DNA of 64,000 nt. It comes from Corydoras sp. C115. Its lineage: Eukaryota; Chordata; Actinopteri; Siluriformes; Callichthyidae. The position numbers and the translations under genes are program-made. The notes below the pieces were generated by a model. It was not told the origin of the DNA. It ran no database searches and worked only from the letters and a program-made list of their open reading frames with translations. This document shows positions 24,501-32,925 of this stretch, in pieces. How positions within the stretch are numbered: the first letter of the stretch is position 1; each line of letters opens with the position of its first letter. The DNA lies in assembly GCA_019802505.1 (NCBI GenBank), contig JAFMOC010000303.1:12501-76500 (forward strand), given 5' to 3'.

Positions 24501-26448
24501 TGTCCTCCCCGTGTCCGCGTGGGTTTCCTCAGGGTTTTCCGGTTTCCTCCCACAATCCAAAAACATGGATCAAGTCAATTGAGTTCTCCAAATTGCCCCA
24601 TATAGAGTGTGTCTGTGTGAGTGAGTGTGTGCCCAGTGATAGATTGGCGTCCTGTCCTGGGTGTATCTGCCCAGCACCTGAAAACTTCTCCCCTGGATGG
24701 GCATGGGGAACCCCCCCCACGACCCTAATAGAGGATAAAGCGGAAGATAATGGATGGATGGATTCTGCCTTATGGACAGAGTTGGGAAGATGGTTCCACC
24801 ATGTTGCAGTGGTGAACGTAATGGAGTGAGAATCAGCTCCTTGGTGAGGTGGAACCACCAGGGGACAATCATCACTGGAGTGAAGTGAACGAGCCGGAGT
24901 GGATTTTGAAAAGATAGAGTGAAGGTAGGAGGGAGAAGATCCAGAGATGGTTCTGTAGGTCAGAGTCTGTGACTTGCGCAGGGTGGACGATAGTAACAAT
25001 AACAACATTCTATCTAACAGTCCTATTTTGTAGGTTTCACAAGGGACTGACATTTTTTTCATAATCCCACAGATCTTCCACTTTATCCTCTATTAGGGTC
25101 GCGGGGGGGGGTTCCCCATGATCATCCAGGAGAGAACGTCTCAGGCACTGGGCAGATACACCCAGGACAGGACGCCAATCCATCACTGGACACACTTACT
25201 CACACAGACACACTCTATATGGGGCAATTTGGAGAATTCAATTGACCTTCATCCATGTTTTGGACTGTGGGAGGAAACCGGAGAACCCGGAGGAAACCCA
25301 TGTAGACACAAGGAGTTTCCATGTTCTCCCTTGTTCCCGTGTGGTTTCCTGTCCTGGGTGTCATGGATCTGCCCCAGTGATGGATTGGTGCGGCCCGAGC
25401 AGGCCGAACGTTCTCCCCTGGATGGGCATGGGGAACCGCCCTGTGACCCTGATATAGGATGAAGCGGAAGACAATGGATGAATGAATGAATGAATGAATA
25501 AAAGCAATAGGATTTCAAACCTGCAATAATAACGCTGTCGGTTCTAGTTTGTCCAAACTTCAGTGTCATTTCATGTTTGTGTTTATGAACGGCAAGATGA
25601 TCTTCATTAGTAAACCGCTATTAAAAGAGACAGACAGACAGGCAGACAGACAGGCAGACAGACAGACATCAGGCTCATTCATCATGTGTACAATCTGTTT
25701 AATAATTTTTTAAAGCAGAGATAAATCTCATATATATATAGTATATATATATATATATAGTATATATATATATATCTTATATATATATATATATATATCC
25801 ATCCATCCATTATCTTTCGCTTTATCCTATATCAGGGTCACAGGGGGGTTCCACATGCCCATCCAGGGGAGAACGTTTCGGGCGCTGGGCAGATACACCC
25901 AGGACAGAGCGCCAATATATCACTCAGCACACACACACTCACACACACTCACACAGACACACTCTATATAGGGCAATTTGGAGAACTCAATTGGCTTGTT
26001 CCATTTTTTGGACTGTGGGAGGAAACCGGAGAACCCGGAGGAAACCCACGCAGACACGGGGAGAACATGGAAACTCCACCCAGATGGGGATTCAAACCGG
26101 GAATCCCTAGTGCTGAGAGGAGAACGTGCTAACCACTAAACCACCGTGTCTGACCTTGATCCGTGTTTTTGGACTGTGGGAGGAAACCCACTCTGACACG
26201 GGGAGAACATGGAAACTCCACCCAGATTGGGATTGCAACGAGGATTCGGGGAGGGGCGGGATACACCCAGGACAGGATGCCAATCTATCGCTGAGCACAC
26301 ACTCACTCACACAAACACACTCTATATGGGGCAATTTGGAGAATTCACTTGACCATGACCTTATCCTGGTCCTTTTCATAGATCTGTGGCTCTTTCAGAT
26401 GATGCTTATTTGTTAATGTTAATTGCTTGCAGTGCATTATATATATTA

Positions 26449-26517
<69 letters not shown>

Positions 26518-26911
26518 TATTTTAGGGGTGAGCTGCAATATTCGCTGATTCGACGATTCGATTCGGAGAACCGTAGTCGACAGCCCATGGCTGCTGCTAA
26601 GCATTAGTTTTTACATGAAGCGTCTTTGTTTTCGTTATAAATATAGCCTTTTGTCAAATAAAATCATCCTAATTTCTGTTAATATTTTTTTTTAATGATG
26701 TGTGCGCTTTAACCCATTTACGGTGCTCTAGAAAAACAAGTAAAATATTTTTTTTTAAAAATCTTTTTTAAAAACCACGCTTACAGCGCCATCTTGTGGT
26801 GAAATTTTAACTGATTCGACTATCAGTTGACTATAGGGAAAATCTGACGAATCAGATTCGACTATGAAAATCCTTAGTTGAAGACAGCCCTAATATATAG
26901 TATATATATAT

Positions 26912-26961
<50 letters not shown>

Positions 26962-27087
26962 ATAGTATATATATATTATATAGTAATATATATACTGCAA
27001 TGCACTGCAAGCAGATGCACAGATGCAATGAAACAACAGATCATTTTTCAAAAAATGTGCTCTCTCTCTCTCTATCTATATATATAT

Positions 27088-27153
<66 letters not shown>

Positions 27154-27733
27154 AGCACATTTTTTTAAAACTGATCTGTTGTTTCAGTGCATCTGTGTGA
27201 ATAATATTCAGACAAAAGATAAGATAAGATAATCCTTTAATGTTGGGGAGATGCTGTACAGAGCATGAGCAGTGTATGTAGTAGAGTTGTATTCTTGTGG
27301 TTAAGGAACCAGTCTCGCGACCTAAAGTCCCTGGTTCGATTTCCAGTCCCACCAAATACTTGGGTAAGGCACCTAACCCCGATTGCCCCCGGGCTGCCCC
27401 CTGCTCAGGGCATGTGTGCTCACTTCACTCAGTGTGTGTGTGTGTGTATCTGTGTGTGTCACTGCACGGATAGGTTAAGAGAACAAATTCCTCTGTGTGT
27501 AAGTACAGTAGGCCAAACAGACCATTTGTTTGAGCAGTGTACACCCACAGGATGTCATGGTCGCTTGATGACCCGCTCGCAATGTCGCCCTCTCCCCCCC
27601 CCCCCCCCCCCCATCACATAATTTTTCCCGTTCACCACAACAGTTTCTCAAAATTAACCTATATAAACTGTGGAGAAGCCCTCACCTGTCCACAGCCTGG
27701 GGCGGAGCAAACAAATGGTCGATCGTCCCCCAT
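14093..27733 (-). CDS. atf7: ATF7, cyclic-AMP-dependent transcription factor (gene span, one internal exon not found)
   Basis: ATF7 is a nuclear bZIP factor of the ATF2/ATF7/CREB5 group that binds CRE/ATF sites as homodimers or with Jun. Ten coding exons are visible. They encode, in order, an N-terminal C2H2 zinc finger split over two exons (FVCSAPGC, then HLAVHKHKH), a proline/serine-rich middle (SSPPDSPSSS; SLPLHLGYD; SPTSVIT; LANGQT; VPNIPGIPGPP), the basic region (FLERNRAAAYRCRQKRKVW), a leucine zipper followed by LLLAHKDCPVTALQKK, and a C-terminal tail with NGLSVRAAEAVA. HLGYD and IPGIPGPP identify ATF7 rather than ATF2. The exon expected to carry the TPTPT phospho-acceptor segment, between 25521 and 24209, is missing, and the flanking phases (1, then 0) do not join without it. 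The span lies between dip2 and nelfcd on the same strand; its introns are full of SINE-A. Confidence 0.92.
14395..15655 (+). mobile_element. Three SINE-A copies with shared AT flank
   Basis: 14395-14735, 14812-15155 and 15301-15655 (the last lacks its head). Each is followed by GGGAATATCATATAT and an AT tract. The third contains a run of 61 C at 15549-15609. Confidence 0.9.
15199..15276. repeat. AT microsatellite
   Basis: About 38 AT units, continuing into a short CA tract. Confidence 0.95.
15849..15963 (+). mobile_element. SINE-A 3' fragment
   Basis: From TCCTGGGTGTATCTGCCCAG to the GAATGAATG tail; lies near atf7 exon 16099-16201. Confidence 0.85.
16099..16201 (-). CDS. atf7: atf7 zipper exon
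   Basis: Thirty-four codons plus one base: SEVSLLRGEVTRLKE, then LLLAHKDCPVTALQKK, the highly conserved end of the ATF2/7 zipper. Acceptor CAAAAG|AGT is pyrimidine-poor; donor ATGG|GTAAGA is consensus. Confidence 0.94.
16264..16495 (+). repeat. Dispersed repeat D, best copy
   Basis: Contains CCACCACCCAAATGATACCT, CCAACAGAGAACAGAGAACC and CTACAGTCTGGAATTATAAA. Shared with 38660-38870, 43630-44035 (reverse) and 44738-44935. No ends or coding capacity identified. Confidence 0.75.
16500..17100. repeat. AT-rich intron block with microsatellites
   Basis: Long A and T runs, then AT repeats at 16884-16951 and 16983-17026 separated by a CA tract, and a T run at 17034-17053. No exon. Confidence 0.8.
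17427..17615 (-). CDS. atf7: atf7 bZIP exon (basic region and first zipper heptads)
   Basis: Sixty-three codons: GGRRRRGSDIEPDERRRRF, then LERNRAAAYRCRQKRKVW and ALEKRAEELATSNLSLT. This is the DNA-contacting basic region followed by the start of the leucine zipper. The family's invariant-looking serine in RAAASRC is tyrosine here (TAT at 17511-17513, where TCT would give Ser). Acceptor CTCCCAG|ATG; donor CTCACG|GTGAGG. Confidence 0.95.
17636..18176. other. atf7 intron, single-copy
   Basis: AT-rich, no repeat or exon recognised. Confidence 0.35.
18177..18935 (+). mobile_element. Two SINE-A copies around an AT tract
   Basis: 18177-18515 and 18595-18935, separated by about 33 AT units (18528-18594). 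Confidence 0.9.
19165..19260 (-). CDS. atf7: atf7 exon preceding the bZIP
   Basis: Thirty-two codons ending DPNDTPSPAQPQ, which corresponds to the ATF7 DAPSPAQPQ segment. The donor CCACAG|GTACAC is clear; the acceptor CGCCAAG|AAG has only a modest pyrimidine tract, so the left border of the peptide is less certain. Confidence 0.8.
19373..19492 (-). CDS. atf7: atf7 exon with IPGIPGPP motif
   Basis: Forty codons in phase 0: VARSSNAVPNIPGIPGPP, a Gly/Ser stretch, then PSGYSSHNEAKL, matching the ATF2/ATF7 SEAKMRLKA boundary. Acceptor GTGTGTAG|GTT; donor AAACTA|GTAAAT. Confidence 0.9.
19744..20300 (-). mobile_element. SINE-B copy split by SINE-A
   Basis: Tail part 19744-19803 (TTTTTATCCAAAGCGACTTA) and head part 20140-20300 (GATTTGAACCCC, CTGAGCTACCAC). 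tRNA-derived; the fish-typical 3' end ATAAAAGCGTCCAATAAATG defines the family. Confidence 0.92.
19804..20139 (+). mobile_element. SINE-A nested in SINE-B
   Basis: Inserted into the tail of a minus-strand SINE-B with a 12-bp duplication ACTTACAAGGTG (19792-19803 and 20140-20151). Lies in an atf7 intron. Confidence 0.95.
20345..20530 (+). mobile_element. SINE-B copy
   Basis: Opposite in orientation to the split copy 45 bases away, making an inverted pair in an atf7 intron; its tail runs into a TG microsatellite. Confidence 0.9.
20536..20577 (+). repeat. TG microsatellite beside atf7 donor
   Basis: About 20 TG units; on the transcribed strand a CA repeat beginning 11 bases after the donor of the exon 20588-20708. 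Confidence 0.9.
20588..20708 (-). CDS. atf7: atf7 exon with LANGQT motif
   Basis: One base plus 40 codons: a serine-rich start, then MMMQLANGQTIPLLP and GQTSVIS, collinear with ATF7. The donor TCT|GTAAGT is followed at once by a CA repeat on the transcribed strand (20536-20577). Confidence 0.92.
20766..20920 (-). CDS. atf7: atf7 exon with SLPLHLGYD motif
   Basis: Fifty-one codons plus two bases. Contains IMRPMSLPLHLGYDSVNP and SPTSVITRTPPSNR, diagnostic for ATF7 rather than ATF2. Acceptor TCTTTAG|GAT; donor CTCAG|GTACGG. Confidence 0.92.
21002..21988 (+). mobile_element. Run of four SINE-A pieces
   Basis: 21002-21095 (middle fragment), 21136-21475 (full), 21481-21650 (3' half) and 21654-21988 (full), all in the same direction. 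Confidence 0.88.
21990..22242. other. atf7 intron, single-copy
   Basis: Nothing recognised. Confidence 0.3.
22243..22945 (-). mobile_element. Two SINE-A copies
   Basis: 22243-22585 (full) and 22729-22945 (cut after GGACTGTGGGAG), separated by 140 bases of unique sequence. Confidence 0.88.
23155..23856 (-). mobile_element. Two SINE-A copies inserted together
   Basis: Copies at 23155-23497 and 23513-23856, head to tail. Near-identical AATCAAAAAAATAAT-type sequence flanks the pair (about 23123 and 23860), suggesting one insertion followed by duplication, or a second insertion into the tail. Confidence 0.85.
24054..24209 (-). CDS. atf7: atf7 middle exon (acidic/proline-serine segment)
   Basis: Fifty-two codons in phase 0, with EIKEQEGPLEIDSSPPDSP aligning to the ATF7 IKIKEEEPVEVDSSPPDSP region, then SSSSSMSDSRDSVTMAKEP. 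Acceptor GACTCAG|CTT; donor AGCAAG|GTACGG. Confidence 0.88.
24414..24762 (+). mobile_element. SINE-A copy
   Basis: Full length, in the interval where the missing atf7 exon should lie. Confidence 0.9.
24766..25060 (-). pseudogene. LINE reverse-transcriptase C-terminal relic
   Basis: Minus-strand peptide with STPARSLHSSDDCPLVVPPH and WWNHLPNSV, resembling the extreme C-terminus of fish non-LTR ORF2 (TPARSLRSS...WNSLP). Shares DNA homology with 46200-46440. Confidence 0.6.
25068..25490. mobile_element. SINE-A fold-back dimer
   Basis: Minus copy to about 25314, then plus sequence from GGAGTTTCCATGTTCTCCC to the tail at 25490. Adjoins the atf7 exon at 25521-25617. Confidence 0.85.
25521..25617 (-). 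CDS. atf7: atf7 coding exon 2 (second half of zinc finger)
   Basis: Thirty-two codons plus one base. It starts RFTNEDHLAVHKHKHEM, carrying the zinc-binding histidines, and ends DSVIIA. The acceptor is TTAATAG|CGG. The donor GCAG|GTTTGA is weak but gives the family's exon boundary. The next expected segment, DQTPTPT, is not found downstream. Confidence 0.92.
25628..25669 (+). repeat. GACA-type microsatellite
   Basis: Alternating GACA and GGCA units just upstream of atf7 exon 2. Confidence 0.9.
25799..26365 (-). mobile_element. Two SINE-A copies, second rearranged
   Basis: 25799-26152 full; 26153-26365 has its head-to-middle and 3' parts in swapped order around GGATTCGGGGAGGGG. The second recurs at 31905-32120. 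Confidence 0.82.
26440..27152. repeat. AT microsatellites
   Basis: AT tracts at about 26448-26520, 26893-26995 and 27073-27152, interrupted by MITE copy 2 and one arm of an inverted repeat. Confidence 0.9.
26523..26892 (+). mobile_element. hAT-type MITE, copy 2
   Basis: Same family, shorter than copy 1 and missing part of the left hairpin; flanked by AT microsatellites on both sides, so a target duplication cannot be defined. Confidence 0.85.
27018..27197. repeat. Inverted repeat around an AT tract
   Basis: Arms of about 44 bases, 27018-27061 and 27154-27197, share AACAACAGATC...ATGTGCT and its complement. Could be a small fold-back element. Confidence 0.7.
27268..27530 (+). mobile_element. 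SINE-C copy
   Basis: tRNA-like head (TGTGGTTAAGGAACC, CTGGTTCGATTTCC) then GATTGCCCCCGGGCTGCCC, GGCATGTGTGCTCACTTCAC and a TG tract. Resembles another common teleost SINE. Confidence 0.75.
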
Positions 27734-28040
27734 GTTCCACGCCTACAGCACCATCCAGAAGACTGCAGAGTTTCTCTGGAACAGCTGTGAGGATTCTGGG
27801 AGCTGACAAGCTGTCTAGATGAACGCCTTTCAAACAGAGAAACAGAAAAGATTTAAAGACTTCCAGAAACATTGGAATCCTTTCACTTTCTTTCACCGCA
27901 GTCAGCCGCACAGCTGGATCTGGATGTCAGTGCGGCTTTTATCGGGAAATGTACGACTCGATAGGTAAATGGCTATTAAAGGGAATGGGAAATAAAACCC
28001 TGATTGGTTTATTGTACGTTACATCCAAAACACACCTATA
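27440..28040. other. atf7 5' intron and upstream region
   Basis: Apart from atf7 exon 1 and a run of 19 C (27594-27612), no element is recognised. Confidence 0.35.
27686..27733 (-). CDS. atf7: atf7 coding exon 1 (first half of zinc finger)
   Basis: Sixteen codons, MGDDRPFVCSAPGCGQ, the canonical ATF7 N-terminus with both zinc-binding cysteines (Cys-x4-Cys). The exon ends CAG|GTGAGG in phase 0. The ATG is the family start; an upstream leader exon is expected near the CpG island at 30.2-30.8 kb. Confidence 0.93.
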
Positions 28041-28044
28041 CATC

Positions 28045-28678
28045 ATTCATTCATTCATTATCTCCCGCTTTATCCTCTAGTAGAGTCGCAGTGGGGTTCC
28101 CCATGCCCATCCAGGGGAGAACGTTTCAGGTGCTGGGCAGATAGACCCAGGACAGGACGCCAATCTATCGCTGGGCGCACACTCACACAGACACACTCTA
28201 TATGGGGCAATTTGGAGAATTCAATTGACTTTATCCATTTTTTGGACTGTGGGAGGAAACCGGAGAACCCGGAGGAAACCCACGTGGACACGGGGAGAAC
28301 ATGGAAACTCGAGAATCCCTAGCGCTGAGAGGAGAACATGCTAACCACTAAGCCACCGTGCTGCCTGAGATTTATTTATAATTAAAAAAATTAATGAAAA
28401 GGGGTTCCAGGTTTGAATCCCACTCTGGGTGGACTTTCCATGTTGTTCCGTGTGGGTTTTCTCCGGGTTCTCCGGTTTCCTCCCACAAGCCAAAAACATT
28501 GTCCTACATTAATTGCCTTATATATAGTGTGTGTGTGTGTGGGAGTAAGTGTTCAGAGATACATCAGCACCCTGTCCTGGATGTGTCTACCCAGCAACCG
28601 AAACATTCTCCCCAGGATGGGCACCTGGCGAACCCTAGTAGAGGATTAGGCACAAGACAATACATGGATGGATAGATG
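28045..28678. mobile_element. SINE-A minus copy and diverged plus copy
   Basis: 28045-28364 minus, lacking part of the B-box region; 28405-28678 is an unusually diverged plus copy ending CATGGATGGATAG. Confidence 0.78.
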
Positions 28679-28689
28679 TCCCTGTCCTG

Positions 28690-30170
28690 TCCTGTCCTGT
28701 CCTGACTGACCCTCTAACCCAGAGTCTCCTCAGACTGATCATATGAAGTAACCCTCTAATTCAGATTCTCATCTGACTGATCATGTACTGTGACACTCTA
28801 ATCCAGATTATCTGGATTCATCATATACTCTCACTCATTTTAAGATGTGACTCGTTAATCCAAATTTTCCCCATTGATCACATACTGTGACCCTCTAATC
28901 CAGATTCTCCCCACTGATCACATACTGTGACCCTCTAATCCAGATTCTCCCCACTGATCACATACTGTGACCCTCTAATCCAGATTCTCCCCACTGATCA
29001 CATACTGTGACCCTCTAATCCAGATTCTCCCCACTGATCACATACTGTGACCCTCTAATCCAGATTCTCCCCATTGATCACATACTGTGTCCCTCTAATC
29101 CAGATTCTTCTGACTGATCTTAAATTGTGACCCTTTAATCCAGATTCTCCCCATTGATCACATACTGTGTCCCTCTAATCCAGATTCTCCCCATCGATCA
29201 CATACTGTGACCCTCTAATCCAGATTCTCCCCATTGATCACATACTGTGACCCTCTAATCCAGATTCACCCCATTGATCACATACTGTGACCCTCTAATA
29301 CATATTCTCCTCAGACTAATCACATGAAGTGAACCTCTGGTCCAGATTATCTTGATTGATTACATACTGTGACTCTCTAATCCAGATTCTCCCCATTGAT
29401 CACATACTGTGACCCTCTAATCGATATTCTCCTCAGACTGATCATATGAAGTGACCCTCTGGTCCAGATTATCTTGATTGATCACATACTGTGACCCTCT
29501 AATCCAGATTCTTCTCTGACTGATCACATACTGTAACCCTCTAATCCAGAGTCTCCTCATTCTGATCATATGAAGTGACCCTCTGGTCCAGATTATCTTG
29601 ATTGATCACATACTGTGACTCTCTAATCCAGATTCTGGTCCAGATTATCTTGATTGATCATTTACTGTGACCCTCTACTCCAGAGTCTCCTCATTCTGAT
29701 CATATGAAGTGACCCTCTGGTCCAGATTATCTTGATTGATCACATACTGTGACTCTCTAATCCAGATTCTCCTCTGATTGATGACATGCCCGACCCTCTA
29801 TCCCATATTCTCCCCATTGATCACATACTGTGACCCTCTACTCCAGATTCTCCTCAGACTGATCATATGAAGTGACCCTCTGGTCCAGATTATCTTGATT
29901 GATCACATACTGTGACTCTCTAATCCAGATTCTCCTCTGATTGATGACATGCCCGACCCTCTAACCCATATTCTCCCCATTGATCACATACTGTGACCCT
30001 CTACTCCAGATTCTCCTCAGACTGATCATATGAAGTGACCCTCTGGTCCAGATTATCTTGATTGATCACATACTGTGACCCTCTACTCCAGATTCTCCTC
30101 TGATTGATGATATGCCCGACCCTCTAATCCAGATTCTCCTCATTGAAACCGTGACCCTCTTCATGTGGCA
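28690..30170 (+). repeat. 40-bp minisatellite
   Basis: About 36 contiguous copies of a unit like CATACTGTGACCCTCTAATC plus CAGATTCTCCCCACTGATCA. The first part (28881-29080) is nearly pure; the right part is organised in a 163-base higher-order unit starting GATCATATGA at 29698, 29861 and 30024. It ends at the atf7 CpG island. Confidence 0.95.
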
Positions 30171-30179
30171 CCGATGACG

Positions 30180-30800
30180 GGGTTATGACCCTGGATTAAG
30201 GGGCTGGGATTGAGAATCGTGCAGATGACAGCGTGGCTCACGCGCCGGAACGCGTCCGGTTCCTAAACGCGGGGTTCGGTTCTGACAGGACGCGGCGTGT
30301 TCACGCCAGCAGCTCGGCTGGAGACCGCGCTCAGCCCCGCGGCCGCTGCCCGCAGACTCCCGCCTAAAGCTCCCCGACGCGAGGCGAGGCGAGGCGGGCT
30401 CGGCGTCGTGAAGCCCCCGCACGACGGCGTCTGAAGTTCCGCACGACGGTCGCGGCTCGTCTGCACTGCGAGCTAACGGGCTAATGCTAACTCCCAGCGC
30501 AGCCCACAATGACACCGCGGCGCGCTCGGCCCGCGGTGCGGACACTTCCCCGGGGCTCCGCGCCCAGGCCCCGGACCCGCCGCCACCGCAGCCGAGCCGA
30601 GAAGCGTCGATATAGCGTTAATGTTTACTAACTTACCCCCAGCTCCTCCCTCAGCGTCCCTGCTCTCACCCAGCGGCTCCCTTTAACGCTGCCTCAGCCT
30701 CGGCGCCACTTCTCGCGAGAACCTGACGCAACGCAGCGGGCTGAATGAAACGTTATGTAAGAACCTGAAGAAGCGTTACGTAACGAAGAGACAGACGCTT
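30180..30800 (-). promoter_or_regulatory. atf7: CpG-island promoter, probably of atf7
   Basis: A sharply bounded GC- and CpG-rich block lies 2.5 kb upstream of the atf7 start codon, right after the minisatellite. It holds an exact TCTCGCGAGA at 30711-30720 (the BANP/ZBTB33-type core element of CpG-island promoters) and a palindrome CGTTACGTAACG at 30774-30785 with a bZIP-type TTACGTAA core; a related CGTTATGTAA lies at 30751-30760. A non-coding first exon of atf7 is inferred here from position only. Confidence 0.65.
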
Positions 30801-30807
30801 TAAACAC

Positions 30808-32120
30808 CGACATCCATCCATTATGTTCTGCTTTATCCTCTATCGGGGGGTTCTCCATGCCCATCCAGGGGAGAACGTCTCGGGCGCTGGGCAGATACAC
30901 CCAGAACAGGGCGCCAATCTATCACTGGACACACACTCACTCACACTAACACACTCTATATGGGGCAATTTGGAGAACTCGATTGACCTTGATCCATGTT
31001 TTTGGACTGTGGGAGGAAACCGGAGAACCCGGAGGAAACCCACGCAGACGCAGGGAGAACATGGATATTCATTCATTCATTATCTCCCGCTTTATCCTCT
31101 AGTAGGGTCGCGGTGGGGTACCTCGGCGCTGGGCAGATAGACCCAGGACAGGGCGCCAATCCATCACTGGGCACTCACTCACTCACACAGACACACTCTA
31201 TATGGGGCAATTTGGAGAACTCAATCGACCTGATCCATGTTTTTGGACTGTGGGAGGAAACCGGAGAACCCGGAGGAAACCCACGCGGACACGGGGAGAA
31301 CATGGAAACTCCACCCAGATGGGGATTCGAACCGGGAATCCCTAGCGCTGAGAGGAGAACATGCTAATGACTAAGTCACCATGCCGCCCCTCCATCCATT
31401 CATTATCTTCCGCTTTATCCTCTATTAGGGTCGCGGGGGGGGGGGGTGTCCCCATGCCCATGTCCATCCAGGGGAGAACGTTTCGGGCGCTGGGCAGATA
31501 CACCCAGGACAGGACGCCAATCTATCACAAGGCACACACACTCACTCTATATGGGGCAATTTGGAGAACTCACTTGACCTTGATCCATGTTTTTGAACTG
31601 TGGGAGGAAACCGGAGAACCCGGAGGAAACCCACACGGACACGGGGAGAACATGGAAACTCCACCCAGATTGGGATTCAAACCGGGAATCCCCAGTGATG
31701 AGAAGCGAACTTACTTACAATTACATAACCATCCATCCATCCTTTATCTTCTGCTTTATCCTCTATTAGGGTCGCGGTGGGGTTCCCCATGACCATCCAG
31801 GGGGTTTCGGGCGCTGGGCAGATACACCCAGGACAGGACGCCAACCCATCGCTGGGCACACACTCACTCACACAGACACACTCTATATGGGGCAATTTGG
31901 AGAATTCACTTGACCTTGATCCATGTTTTTGGACTGTGGGAGGAAACCCACGCTGACACGGGGAGAACATGGAAACTCAACCCCGATTGGGATTCGAACC
32001 AGGAATCGGGGGGGGGGGGGGGGGGGGGGGGGATACACCCAGAACAAGATGCCAATCTATAGCTGAGCACACACTCACTCACACAAACACACCCTGTATG
32101 GGGCAATTTGGAGAATTCAC
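30808..32120 (-). mobile_element. Run of five SINE-A pieces
   Basis: 30808-31063, 31067-31387, 31388-31718, 31728-32000 and 32033-32120, all in the same direction, each starting at the previous one's boundary. A run of 25 G (32008-32032) separates the last two. Confidence 0.88.
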
Positions 32121-32280
32121 TTCACCTTGACCTTATCCTGGTCCTTTTCAAAGATCTGTGGCTCTTTCAGATGATGCTAATTTGTTAATGTTAATTGCTT
32201 GCAGTGCATTTCAGACGCTGTGGTCTGTGTGGTGCTTTATAATGAACATCAGCAATGAGCCCATTACATCAACGCCCTTT

Positions 32281-32625
32281 CATTCATTCATTATCTTCCG
32301 CTTTATCCTCTATTAGGGTCGCGGTGGGGTTCCCCATGCCCATCCAGGGGAGAACGTCTCAGGCGCTGGGCAGATAGACCCAGGACAGGGCGCCAAATAT
32401 TGCTGGACACACACTCACTCACACAGACACACTCTATATGGGGCAAATTTGAGAATTCAATTGACTTGATCCATGTTTTTGGACTGTGGGAGGAAACCGG
32501 AGAACCCGGAGGAAACCCACGCAGACACGGGGAGAACATGGAAACCCCACCCAGATGGGGATTCGAACCGGGAATCCCTAGTGCTGAGAGGAGAACATGC
32601 CAACCACTAAGCCACCGTGCCGCCC
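32281..32625 (-). mobile_element. SINE-A copy
   Basis: Full length; the flanking words CATCAACGCCCT at 32267 and 32627 suggest a target duplication of about 12 bases. Confidence 0.9.
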
Positions 32626-32854
32626 TACATCAACGCCCTGATTTACAAAAGTAATTAAAACAAATTTAATTAAAATGACTTAAATTAAAATATTTATAAC
32701 AGGTATAAAATAGTAGAATTAAGAATAAAGAATGCTGAAAATGCCTAAAATCAAGAAAATGATCAAATATATAATAAATCTTATTCGAGTTCATTTGAGT
32801 GTTGCATCCATTCCATTCTACAACTAACTGTTATATTAACACCATATAAATTCA

Positions 32855-32893
32855 TTCATTCATTATCTCCCGCTTTATCCTCTACTAAGGTCG

Positions 32894-32925
<32 letters not shown>

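Noticed and set aside
28690..30170. CRISPR-like array
   Set aside because: The 40-base units are contiguous with no spacers, diverge gradually, and the context is a vertebrate intergenic region; it is a minisatellite.
30183..30545. 120-codon minus-strand frame in the atf7 CpG island
   Set aside because: No family resemblance; GC-rich islands produce such frames by chance.
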